Assembly: GCF_009002475.1 (NCBI RefSeq)
Contig: NZ_AP019860.1
Coordinates: forward strand, 4,464,001-4,528,000
DNA from: Candidatus Uabimicrobium amorphum
Lineage (GTDB): Bacteria; Planctomycetota; Uabimicrobiia; Uabimicrobiales; Uabimicrobiaceae
Direction of reading: 5' to 3'
DNA: 64,000 bases
Part shown: positions 1-8,600 of the stretch, piece by piece
Position numbering within the stretch: position 1 is the stretch's first letter
Layout: each line of letters begins with the position of its first letter
Program-made: the position numbers and the translations under genes
Notes under the pieces: generated by a model
Databases searched by the model: none
Seen by the model: the letters and a program-made list of their open reading frames with translations, nothing else
Told to the model about the DNA's origin: nothing

Positions 1-78
1 GAACCACGGATTACGAGCCACGAACTTCGAATTAATGCTAGTAATTAATTTTAACCAAATTTTATGTGAGGTGTTATC

Positions 79-429
79 ATGAAAAAAATCATTGTACTAT
101 TTTTAATGTTCGTTTTGATTGTTGGATGCAACGAACAAAATAATAACGCACAAGGTCAGGGTGGGCAAAATCAGGAAAGTGCAAATAACGATGCAAGCAA
201 CAATGCGAGTAACAATGAGGCGAATAATAGTAATGAGCCTGTTATTGTTGAGATCACCGAAGAGTGGGGTAATAAGATGTGCCCTGTGATGCAGGACGAA
301 GCGGTTGATAAGGAGACATTTGTGGTTTATGAAGATAAAAAAGTTTATCTTTGTTGCGATGAATGTGTGGAAAAATTTCAGGCAGATCCTAAGAAATACC
401 ACGATTTTTTAGTCCAGTCTTCCAAGTAA
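79..429 (+). CDS. YHS-domain lipoprotein
   Basis: A 116-aa exported lipoprotein. The N-terminus is a lipoprotein signal ending in the lipobox LIVGC (Cys17). An Asn/Ser-rich linker (about residues 20-52) follows, then a YHS-type domain (about 62-112) with CPVM at the front and a CCDECVEKF motif followed by DPKKY. These cysteines are the usual metal-binding positions of YHS/TRASH-like modules. The start is supported by a GAGGTG Shine-Dalgarno 8 nt upstream. The gene converges on a lipoprotein gene across a shared terminator. The role is inferred to be periplasmic metal binding or sensing, probably copper or another soft metal; the substrate cannot be read from sequence. Confidence 0.82.
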   Translation: MKKIIVLFLMFVLIVGCNEQNNNAQGQGGQNQESANNDASNNASNNEANNSNEPVIVEITEEWGNKMCPVMQDEAVDKETFVVYEDKKVYLCCDECVEKFQADPKKYHDFLVQSSK

Positions 430-434
430 TCTTG

Positions 435-463
435 AAAAGTGTTCTCGTTAAGAGAACACTTTT
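435..463. terminator. Bidirectional Rho-independent terminator
   Basis: A perfect 12-bp stem (435-446 with 452-463) with loop GTTAA. It has an A-run on the left and a T-run on the right, so it can terminate both the YHS lipoprotein gene and the convergent META lipoprotein gene. Confidence 0.85.
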
Positions 464-466
464 TCA

Positions 467-1285
467 CTAGCTCTTTTTAAACACAAGCAACACGTTATTT
501 TTGGTATCGATGTGTAAATTGTCATGCATAAAAGAAAAATTACTCAAATCTTTTAGGTATGTCGTAAACTCATTTTCTTCGCCGCCTTTAACATCACTCA
601 CACTCATACGTCCGGTTGTTTTGCTGACGTTTAGTTTAGCGGTATATTCTTTCTCCCCTATTTTTCCCGAGATACTATAAACGATACTTGCTGTACTACT
701 ATTGTATTCATTTCCTAACAGACATTTTAGAGTTATTTTGATATCTTCTTTTTTTTGTAGATTTTTGTATTGTGTATTGGGATCACTATGGGCCACAACT
801 ACATCAGAAGGCTCTTGTTTTTCGATTCCCACCAATTGCCACGTATTCTTTCTCAAATTATCCATGTAACCAAAGTCACATGCGGCGTATTTTAATGTGA
901 CACTGTCGTTACTCATAACGAGTTGCTGTTCTTTTACTTCGGCTTTTGTTATTTCAAACAGTACTTGTTGTAAAGCTGATTCTTCCTTCATATGCTCAGG
1001 GCTTCCTGCCATGGATGTCCACATAACTTCGCCAAACTTTACCGCACCATCTTGTGCGATATACATCTCACCACGGAAACCATTTACCGGAAAAGTACCT
1101 GAAATATTATTTGTGTTATACAACGAAAAACCGGTTTTGAATTTTAAAGGTATCTGTTTTCCATCTTTTGTCGCTTCAACAAGGCACCAGTACGGTTGCC
1201 CTACAACTTTTTTAGTAATTTCATTGGTTTGTTGGCACCCCAAAAAAAGCAAGCTTACAAATAATAGTGCTGTGATTCTCCGCAT
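467..1285 (-). CDS. META-domain lipoprotein (HslJ-like)
   Basis: A 272-aa lipoprotein with signal peptide and lipobox FLGC (Cys17). Residues about 28-135 follow the META/HslJ pattern: an initial W-x-L strand, a NGFRG turn, a G-x-x-x-F-G strand and the segment WTSMAG leading to a Glu-containing helix. A second W-Q-L strand near residue 149 suggests a further META-like or related beta domain to the C-terminus. META proteins are envelope proteins linked to stress or motility in other bacteria; the exact role is unknown. The gene faces the YHS lipoprotein and uses the same terminator. Confidence 0.7.
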   Translation of the reverse strand: MRRITALLFVSLLFLGCQQTNEITKKVVGQPYWCLVEATKDGKQIPLKFKTGFSLYNTNNISGTFPVNGFRGEMYIAQDGAVKFGEVMWTSMAGSPEHMKEESALQQVLFEITKAEVKEQQLVMSNDSVTLKYAACDFGYMDNLRKNTWQLVGIEKQEPSDVVVAHSDPNTQYKNLQKKEDIKITLKCLLGNEYNSSTASIVYSISGKIGEKEYTAKLNVSKTTGRMSVSDVKGGEENEFTTYLKDLSNFSFMHDNLHIDTKNNVLLVFKKS

Positions 1286-1475
1286 AGTTATGCCCTTAAA
1301 AAGAATTTCGTTTTATTTCATTAGAGGGAAAGTCTATCTACAAGTTCCCAAAAAAATGAAAAACTCGAAACAATTGACCAATCTTCTCAATTTAGTTACA
1401 ATACGCACGTAAATTTTAGAGCGTATCTTGCTTATCGAATAAATACCCTAATGATTAGTTGCCTTTCGAAAAACT

Positions 1476-1870
1476 AACCACAGAGAACACAGAGTTCTGA
1501 GGCAATTTGGAACTAGATAACTTTCTTTATGTGTCATTAACTTTCTTTCTGTGTCATCCCTGACTTGATCAGGGATCCAGGCGTTTACAAGTTCGACTTT
1601 ATATTGTGGATTCCTGCTTTTGCAGGAATGACACCTATGAAATGTCATCCCTGACTTGATCAGGGATCCAGGCGTTTACAAGTTCGACTTTATATTGTGG
1701 ATTCCTGCTTTTGCAGGAATGACACCTATGAAATGTCATCCCTGACTTGATCAGGGATCCAGGCGTTTACAAGTTCGACTTTATATTGTGGATTCCTGCT
1801 TTCGCAGGAATGACACATCTGGGATCAATTATTCTGCGCTGTTTGACGTTTCTCTGAGATCTCTGTGGTT
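1476..1870. repeat. Composite repeat island with inverted outer flanks
   Basis: The 1286-1950 gap has no supportable gene. It holds a repeat island whose outer edges are related inverted segments: ACCACAGAGAACACAGAG on the left and CTCTGAGATCTCTGTGGTT on the right. Just inside the left edge, the short motif AACTTTCTTT-TGTGTCAT occurs twice. The centre is a triplicated 91-bp palindromic unit, annotated separately. The ACCACAGAG-type motif resembles dispersed intergenic repeats in many genomes (general knowledge). No transposase is present. Confidence 0.6.
1552..1816. repeat. Three tandem 91-bp palindromic (MITE/REP-like) units
   Basis: Units start at 1552, 1643 and 1734, an exact 91-bp period, and are nearly identical. 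The last copy reads TTTCGC where the others read TTTTGC. Each unit begins TGTCATCCCTG and ends CAGGAATGACA, so the ends are imperfect inverted repeats. Each half is itself a hairpin: CCCTGA/TCAGGG on the left and ATTCCTGC/GCAGGAAT on the right. Units abut with only a short A-rich joint, which rules out a CRISPR reading. Confidence 0.88.
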
Positions 1871-1950
1871 TGCTTTACTCTCAATTCGTAATTTGGGTAT
1901 CTATCGCAAAATACGTCCTACGTACAAATCTAAAATATTAGGAGAACATC

Positions 1951-2937
1951 TTGAAAAAAATATTTGTCTATTTGACGTGGATATTTATCTTCTTCTCCGC
2001 AGTTACTATTGCAGTGTTAATGATCGCAGAAGAAAAATCGTTCACTAACTCTGTATTTATTACCTTAATGTTATTTACCGCTGGAGAACCGCTCAACCTC
2101 AATCTCGATAACCTCGAATTGATTACAGGAACACTTATGGTCATCCAGGCTGCGATGGGCCTTATGTGTGTTACAGTCGGTTTTAGTGTTATAGTCAATT
2201 ATTTAGTATCGGAAAAAATTTCGCGCTTAATGGCTAGGGAGAAAATAAGAATGAAAGATCACATTATTATCTGCGGATTGGGGAACGTTGGGTATCAAAT
2301 TGCCAAAGAATTAAGTCGTTTAGAACAAGATTTTGTTATCATTGACCGTGGAGATGATAAAGATTTGGTGGAAGTTGCCAAAAAACGCAAATGCAAGGTA
2401 CTAATAGAGAATTTGAAAAATAGCGATAGCCTTGATGCTGCACAAATTCAACATGCTAAGTCCATGATTATTTGTACCGGGAATGACCTACTCAACATGG
2501 AAGTAGCGCTCATGGCTCGTGAAAAACGCGAAGATATTATCATCGTTATGAGAATGTTTGATCAGGATTTGGCAAAGAAAGTGAAGAATGCTTTCGGATT
2601 AAAGATAGCGTTTAGTGCTTCTGGTTTATCGGCATCCGTATTTGCGGCGGCTTCTATTGATGAGGCGGTATTCCAATCTGTACGTGTAGATAAAGAATTG
2701 TTTGTGTCTGCAAAACTGCGCATTGAAAATGAATGTGATATTATTGGCAAGACTCTCGATGAGCTGATGGCCAAAGACTTAGTCGTTCTCAAGTTAATTT
2801 CTGGAAAAGAACGTTTGAAGTTCCCACGTGGAGATCGCCAGATACAACTTGGTGACATCGTGTATGTTACATGTTCTCTCCCTGTACTGAAAGAAATTAA
2901 GAAACTAGTTCATAACTGTGATGTCGTGAAATCCTAG
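1951..2937 (+). CDS. Two-TM channel-like protein with RCK/TrkA-N and TrkA-C domains
   Basis: A 328-aa inner-membrane protein with a TTG start, supported by AGGAGA 6 nt upstream. TM1 is about residues 5-26, a re-entrant-like segment about 33-46, and TM2 about 55-85. A TrkA-N/RCK domain follows with the Rossmann motif GLGNVG (about 109-114) and an acidic end of the second strand (IDRGD). A TrkA-C-like domain ends the protein (about 245-325). The architecture matches K+ channel/RCK proteins, but the pore segment reads LFTAGEPLN where a TVGYGD filter would be expected. It may be a divergent channel, or a channel-derived NAD(H)-sensing protein. The next two genes follow closely and are probably co-transcribed. 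Confidence 0.75.
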   Translation: MKKIFVYLTWIFIFFSAVTIAVLMIAEEKSFTNSVFITLMLFTAGEPLNLNLDNLELITGTLMVIQAAMGLMCVTVGFSVIVNYLVSEKISRLMAREKIRMKDHIIICGLGNVGYQIAKELSRLEQDFVIIDRGDDKDLVEVAKKRKCKVLIENLKNSDSLDAAQIQHAKSMIICTGNDLLNMEVALMAREKREDIIIVMRMFDQDLAKKVKNAFGLKIAFSASGLSASVFAAASIDEAVFQSVRVDKELFVSAKLRIENECDIIGKTLDELMAKDLVVLKLISGKERLKFPRGDRQIQLGDIVYVTCSLPVLKEIKKLVHNCDVVKS

Positions 2938-2948
2938 AAAGGTTCCCT

Positions 2949-3170
2949 ATGTTTGGATGGTGGCAATCTCTTCCTGAGTACTGGCAAACGTTAGTTTACC
3001 AATACACTGTGGGAGGATGTATTTTTTTCTTTATGATATTTTGGGCTTTAAAAACCAAGGCGCTTAAAATGTCATCAAAGCAAGATCGCAATACACTAAA
3101 GACGTTGATTTTTGGGTTTGTTTTTTTTCTAGGGGTACATTCTATTTGGACGTACTTGGTCACTAAATAA
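2949..3170 (+). CDS. Small two-TM membrane protein, probable symporter partner
   Basis: A 73-aa protein with two hydrophobic helices (about 20-35 and 49-70) joined by a basic loop. An AAAGG ribosome site precedes the ATG. It lies 11 nt after the RCK gene and 10 nt before the sodium:solute symporter. Small subunits encoded directly upstream of SSS transporters are known in several bacteria, so a partner role for the symporter is inferred from position. I recognise no family motif. Confidence 0.6.
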   Translation: MFGWWQSLPEYWQTLVYQYTVGGCIFFFMIFWALKTKALKMSSKQDRNTLKTLIFGFVFFLGVHSIWTYLVTK

Positions 3171-3180
3171 AGGACACATT

Positions 3181-5091
3181 GTGGTTAAATTACATATATA
3201 CGACTATATAGTTATATTCCTGTATTTTTCAGGAGTCCTGGCCTCTGGAATTTGGTTTGGACGTTATACAAAATCCACCAAAGACTTCTTTTTGGGAGGT
3301 CAACGTTTTTCCTGGTGGCTGGTCGCCGTATCTTGTGTGGCCACTTTAGTGGGATCTTATAGTTTTCTTACGTATTCTGAATTAGGCTATACTTCAGGTC
3401 TTAGTTCGACGGTTTATTATACGAATGACTGGTTTATCCTACCTATTTTTATGCTCGGCTGGTTACCGATTATTTATTTTTCTCGTGTACTTTCTATTCC
3501 TGAATATTTTGGTCGTCGTTTCGATGATAAAACCCGTTTGGCAGCATTGTGCATTATCATGCTGTATTTGGTTGGTTATATTGGTATCAATTTGCATACT
3601 ATTGGTAAGGGTTTTCAGGGAATTTTTGGCGACCCAGGGGCCTCAGTTGAGTTACTTGGTTTTATTTTTGCAAAAGATTCGCTTATTTTGTATGGTTCGG
3701 CAATTGGTGTGGGGCTGTTCTCCATTATGTATATGCACCATGGGGGCCAGACTTCGGTAATTATGACAGACCTTCTCCAAGGTTTTCTACTCATTGGCGC
3801 AGGTTTTCTCGTTTTTGGATTGGGAATTTACCACTTGGGAGGATTTGGTAACTGGTTGTCGTCGATGCCTATGGATCATAAGCTACCCTTTCCCCACTAT
3901 AATACTCCTAACGGCTTTCATGCTATAGGGGCATTTTGGTCAGACGCAATTACCGCTTCCATTGGTTTTTACTGTATGAACCAGGGAATTCTCATGCGCT
4001 TTATGTCCGTAAAAAGTGTTCGCGATGGTAAAAAGGCGATTTGTGTTGTTATACTAGTATTTATGCCAATCGCAGCGATTGCTGTTAGTAATGCTGGATG
4101 GTTGGGGACAGCTCTTGTGGCAAAGGGAGAAATTCCTGCCGATACGCCGGTTAGCAAGATGTTTGTTGTTGTATCCTACATGGTTTCAAGTCCAGGTATT
4201 TTTGGATTTGTGATTGCAGCTCTTATTGCGGCTTTGATGTCGACACTGGATACGTTAATCAATGCTGTTTCTGCGATCGCGGTGAATGATATTTGGCGTC
4301 CGTACATTAGTCCTGGTAAAGATGATAAGTATTACTTGCGTATGGCGAGATATTTTGCATTATCTGCTACGGGAGTTGGTATGTTACTCGTCCCCATTTA
4401 CAATCAATTCGACCTGATTATGGAGGGCTTTACGCTCGTCATGGCCTTGTTGACACCATCCATGGTTGTGGTGATTACTTTAGCGATTGTTTGGAAACGC
4501 TTTACGGCAAACGCGGCTTTTACAACATTAGTTCTTGGGTTTGCGGTGACAGCATCGTCTTTTGTCTTTCCATGGATGATTGAATTTATTGACCATGGAG
4601 TAAACTTAGCGGCACATGAAAGTGGCGCTGTCGCAGAAGGACAATATGTACCTTATGTTCACATGCGTGCATTTTTTGGAACAGTAGCCTCTCTCGTTAT
4701 TGCTATTGTAACAACATTCTTAACCAAGCACAGTGAACAAGAGGAGACAAAAGGTTTAACGATGGCTTCTATCGATGATGCAAAGCGTAGCTACAAAGGT
4801 GGTGAACCAAGCGAAGAAGGTACAGATGTTAAACTACATTTAACTCTTGAAGTTGGCGAAGGTGACGTCGCACATTTATCCACAGAAGATATGGAGAAAT
4901 TGTGTGCAAAACCAGGAGACATACTCTTTGTTGCCGATCCACGTGCGTGGCTTGGTGGACTTCGTTCGATACAAGTCAAGGCCGGTGAACCGCATGATAA
5001 ACCTTCTGTAATTCGCTTGTCCGAAAATTTAATTGATTTGGGAAGCTTACATCTTGATAAAGAGAAGGTAACGGTCGAAAAATTACTTTAA
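3181..5091 (+). CDS. Sodium:solute symporter (SSS family) with soluble C-terminal tail
   Basis: A 636-aa polytopic membrane protein with a GTG start preceded by AGGACA. The first TM is followed by the SSS-typical segment with KSTKDFFLGG, and the core has about 13 hydrophobic helices up to residue 525. Expected function is Na+-driven uptake of a sugar, carboxylate or similar solute; the substrate is not readable. About 110 residues after the last TM form a soluble, mixed-charge cytoplasmic tail, which could be regulatory and is unusual for simple SSS porters. It is probably co-transcribed with the small membrane protein and the RCK protein. Confidence 0.88.
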   Translation: MVKLHIYDYIVIFLYFSGVLASGIWFGRYTKSTKDFFLGGQRFSWWLVAVSCVATLVGSYSFLTYSELGYTSGLSSTVYYTNDWFILPIFMLGWLPIIYFSRVLSIPEYFGRRFDDKTRLAALCIIMLYLVGYIGINLHTIGKGFQGIFGDPGASVELLGFIFAKDSLILYGSAIGVGLFSIMYMHHGGQTSVIMTDLLQGFLLIGAGFLVFGLGIYHLGGFGNWLSSMPMDHKLPFPHYNTPNGFHAIGAFWSDAITASIGFYCMNQGILMRFMSVKSVRDGKKAICVVILVFMPIAAIAVSNAGWLGTALVAKGEIPADTPVSKMFVVVSYMVSSPGIFGFVIAALIAALMSTLDTLINAVSAIAVNDIWRPYISPGKDDKYYLRMARYFALSATGVGMLLVPIYNQFDLIMEGFTLVMALLTPSMVVVITLAIVWKRFTANAAFTTLVLGFAVTASSFVFPWMIEFIDHGVNLAAHESGAVAEGQYVPYVHMRAFFGTVASLVIAIVTTFLTKHSEQEETKGLTMASIDDAKRSYKGGEPSEEGTDVKLHLTLEVGEGDVAHLSTEDMEKLCAKPGDILFVADPRAWLGGLRSIQVKAGEPHDKPSVIRLSENLIDLGSLHLDKEKVTVEKLL

Positions 5092-5101
5092 AAAATAAAA
5101 A

Positions 5102-5130
5102 AACGAACCATAGAAGGTTCGTTAGGTTTT
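5102..5130 (+). terminator. Terminator after the symporter gene
   Basis: An 8-bp stem (AACGAACC with GGTTCGTT, loop TAGAA) followed by a T-rich stretch, 10 nt after the symporter stop codon. Confidence 0.75.
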
Positions 5131-5159
5131 ATTTAGATACATAACTTGTTTATAAAATC

Positions 5160-5218
5160 GCTAGTATGCGATGCCCTCGGGAGCGGCTAACGCCGGCAGA
5201 GGGGCATCTCATACTAGT
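5160..5218. repeat. Long imperfect hairpin of unknown role
   Basis: The outer arms CTAGTATG...GATGCCCTC (5161-5178) and GAGGGGCAT..CATACTAG (5199-5217) pair with small bulges. The interior holds a second mini-hairpin (CGGC/GCCG, loop TAAC). It lies between the symporter terminator and the rnpB promoter region and has no T-run. It could be a palindromic element remnant or a structured RNA; no known family is recognised. Confidence 0.6.
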
Positions 5219-5245
5219 GTAAAGCAATAGTAATTATTAAAAATA

Positions 5246-5251
5246 TATATT
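5246..5251 (+). promoter_or_regulatory. Candidate -10 element of rnpB
   Basis: TATATT lies 8 nt upstream of the predicted 5' end of RNase P RNA, in a strongly AT-rich stretch. No convincing -35 is seen. Confidence 0.3.
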
Positions 5252-5259
5252 AAGTTTTT

Positions 5260-5614
5260 AGGCGCAAGAGTAAAAAAAACGATCGCTGTAAATTTTACAG
5301 AGGAAAGTCCGGACATCACAGGACAAGGTGGTGGATAACATCCACCGAGAGCAATCTTAGGGAAAGTGCCGCAGAAAATATACCGCCTATTTATAGGTAA
5401 GGGTGAAATGGTGAGGTAAGAGCTCACCGCGGAAATGGTGACATTTCTGGCAGGGCAAACCCCACCTGATGAGAGGTCAAATAAAGGAGAAGAGGCTGTC
5501 CGTCTCGTTTGACTCCAGGGTAGACCGTATGAGGTAAATGGCAACATTTATCCTAGATAAATGATCGTTGCCCTTTGGGAACAGAATCCGGCTTATTTTT
5601 TGCTCTTAGCGCCT
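5260..5614 (+). ncRNA. rnpB: RNase P RNA, bacterial class A
   Basis: The catalytic RNA of tRNA 5' processing. The conserved core is plain: AGAGGAAAGTCCGGAC near 5299-5314, ATATACCGCC followed by GGTAAGGGTGAAA near 5377-5408, the AGATAAATGATCGTTGCC block near 5555-5573, and ACAGAATCCGGCTTA at 5581-5595. Helix P1 defines the ends: AGGCGC at 5260-5265 pairs with GCGCCT at 5609-5614, extended by AAGAG/CTCTT. About 355 nt is normal for class A. There is no obvious terminator before hrpA, whose likely start codon is only 25 nt downstream. Confidence 0.96.
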
Positions 5615-5638
5615 ATTTTATTTATTGAGGTTTTCGTC

Positions 5639-8600
5639 GTGCAGTCTCTAGATGTTTTGAATAAGCAACTGAAAAATTGTCTTCCGTTTCACCGCTACTC
5701 ATTGAGTAAAATGTTGCGCAATTTGAAAAAAAAATACAATAAGCCCAATTTCGAGGAAAAGTTACTTGAAGCAAACGTTCGCATTGAGGAGTCCATAGCT
5801 CTTTATGAGTATCGTAAAAAGAACATTCCTGTTGTGAATTATCCCGAAGGGCTGCCGATTTTAGAAAAGAAAACGGAAATCATTGATGCCATTCGCAATA
5901 ACTCCGTTGTGGTAATTTGTGGGGAAACTGGTTCGGGGAAAACGACACAGTTACCAAAAATGTGTATTGAAGCGGGATGTGGTATTTCGGGGAAAATTGG
6001 TTGTACACAGCCACGGCGCATTGCGGCAACTTCTATCGCGGATCGCATACGCGAAGAGTTGCCACAAAGTTGTGAAGAAGCGGTGAGTTACAAGATTCGT
6101 TTTACCAGTAGCGATTCAGAGAAATCTTACATCAAATTAATGACCGATGGAATTTTGCTTGCTGAAACGCAGAATGACCGTTATTTGATGGAATATGACA
6201 CTCTTATCATTGACGAAGCGCACGAGCGTAGCCTTAACATTGATTTTATTTTGGGGTATTTAAAACAGCTTTTACAAAAAAGACCCGAGTTAAAAATTAT
6301 CATCTCCTCTGCGACAATTGACACCGAACGATTTTCGGCATTTTTTGATAATGCGCCTATTATTGAGGTTTCAGGACGTTTGTATCCCGTGGAAGTAATG
6401 TATCTCCCCATAGATAAAGAGTTAGAAGACGCAGGGGAGGTAACGGTTATTGATGCAGCGGTACAAGCCGTGGATCTTATTATTGACGATGCGGAGAGCA
6501 GTGGAGATATCTTGGTATTCATGGCCGCAGAACAAGATATCCGTGAAACAGTAGAAAAGTTGCAAAAATGGAGTCAAATAAGTGACATTTTGCCTCTATT
6601 TGGTCGGTTGTCGTCGAAAGAACAAAACCGCGTGTTTCGTAGCAGTGACAAACGCAAAATTATTGTGGCGACAAATATTGCGGAAACCTCGCTTACCATT
6701 CCGGGAATTCGTTATGTTGTGGATAGTGGCTGTGCGCGTATTAGTCGCTATTCTCCGCGAACTAGGACACAACGTTTGCCTATTGAGCCTGTGTCACAAA
6801 GTAGTGCAAATCAGCGCAAAGGGAGATGCGGGCGTGTTGCTGATGGGGTGTGTATACGTTTGTATTCCGAAGAAGATTTTGCTAGCCGCGAAAAGTACAC
6901 CTCTCCGGAAATTCGCCGTTCCAATTTAGCGGAAGTTATTTTACGGATGATTTCACTTAAATTAGGGGATATTGAAACATTTCCGTTTATTGAACCGCCT
7001 TCACGCACAGCAATTCTCGATGGGTTTGATATTTTAGAAGAGTTAGGAGCACTGAACGATCGAAAATCCCTCACAAAGCTCGGGAAACAAATGGCGCGTC
7101 TTCCAATTGATCCACGCACTTCACGGATGCTAATTGAAGCCCAGAAAGAAAATTCTCTGCGTGAAGTGTTGGTGATTGCTTCGGCACTTAGTATTCCCGA
7201 CCCACGCCAGCGGCCATCGGAAAAGCAAGAAGATGCGGATCGTATGCACCAAATGTTTGTACATGAGCATTCTGATTTTGTTTCTTTCTTGAATATTTGG
7301 GATAAGTATCAAGAGTCTTGGGAGACTCTCAAAACGCAGAACAAAGTGCGCAAATTTTGCAATAAGCACTTTTTGTCGTACATGAGAATGCGTGAATGGC
7401 ATGATATACATAAACAACTCTCGGTCATTATGAAGCACGAAAATAACGCAAAAATAAACAAAGAGCCTGCTTCATATGAAGCGATCCACAAAGCTATTTT
7501 GAGTGGTTTCCTCAGCAATATTTGTAGTAAAAAAGAAAAAAATAACTATTTGGGGCGTGCCAATAAAGAGTATTTGATCTTCCCTGGTTCTGGGCAGTAT
7601 GGCAAAGGATTTCCGTGGATTGTCGCCGCAGAACTAGTCGAAACTTCACAGTTGTTTGCGAGAACAGTAGCCAAAATTCAGCCGGAGTGGATTGAACCGC
7701 TCGCTCGGGATTTATGTAAATATTCTTATAGTAACGCGCGATGGAACCTGAAGGGGCAGCAACCAGTCGCCGACAAAAAAGTAACGCTTTTCGGCCTGGT
7801 TATTATACCGCAAAAGCGCGTATATTATGGAAAGATTAATCCTCAAGTTTCACGTGATATATTTATTCAAGCGATCGTTGTTGGTGAAGTTTTTCACTCT
7901 TTTTCTTTCTTAAAAGCCAATCAGAAACTTATCCACTCTGTGATGCAAATGGAAAACAAGATTCGCAAACACACCTTGCTCGTTGAAGATGAAGACCTGA
8001 AAGAATTTTACTACCGAACTCTTCCCAATGTTGTTGATGTACGCGAACTGAAAAATTTTATGCGTACAAACCCCAAATATAACAAATTTTACATGAAATT
8101 ATCGGATGTCTTGCAAATTGAAGATGATCCTCAGATCGATGAAGAACTCTTTCCTGACTATATCGCATTGGGCGATTTGCGCATGCCACTGAGTTACCAT
8201 TTCGAACCTGTGGATGACAAAGATGGCGTGACCCTGACTATTCCACGAGATCTATTACATCAATTAACCCCTGAGCCTTTTGAATGGCTTGTTCCTGGAA
8301 TGTTGGAGGATAAGATTCACGGTTTACTCAAGAGTTTGCCAAAAGATATACGACGCAAAATGCAACCGAGTGCCGAATATGCACGTAAAATCTACGAAGG
8401 TTTACCACGCACACATAACTCTCTTTTAGCAGAAATACGCAAGTACATTCGCGAGCACTTTTCTCTATCGATTCCCAAAGAAAATTGGCGCATGGATCGT
8501 TTAGACTTATACTTGCAAATGCGTTTTCAAGTCGTAGATAAGCACGGGACGATTCTTGCTATAGATCGCGACTTAGCGGCTCTACAAAAAGGATTTCAAG

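Noticed and set aside
897..1412. 171-aa plus-strand frame
   Set aside because: Antisense shadow of the META lipoprotein gene, no ribosome site, no protein family.
1448..1648. 66-aa minus-strand frame in repeat region
   Set aside because: Made of the palindromic repeat; repeats often stay open on both strands by chance.
1552..1816. CRISPR-like array of three equal units
   Set aside because: Units abut with no variable spacers, are 91 bp long and each is an inverted-repeat element; no cas genes nearby.
5209..5547. Minus-strand open frame of 112 aa
   Set aside because: Antisense to RNase P RNA; composition follows the RNA.
5561..5638. N-terminal extension of hrpA from ATG 5561
   Set aside because: Mostly inside rnpB; homology and GAGG favour GTG 5639.
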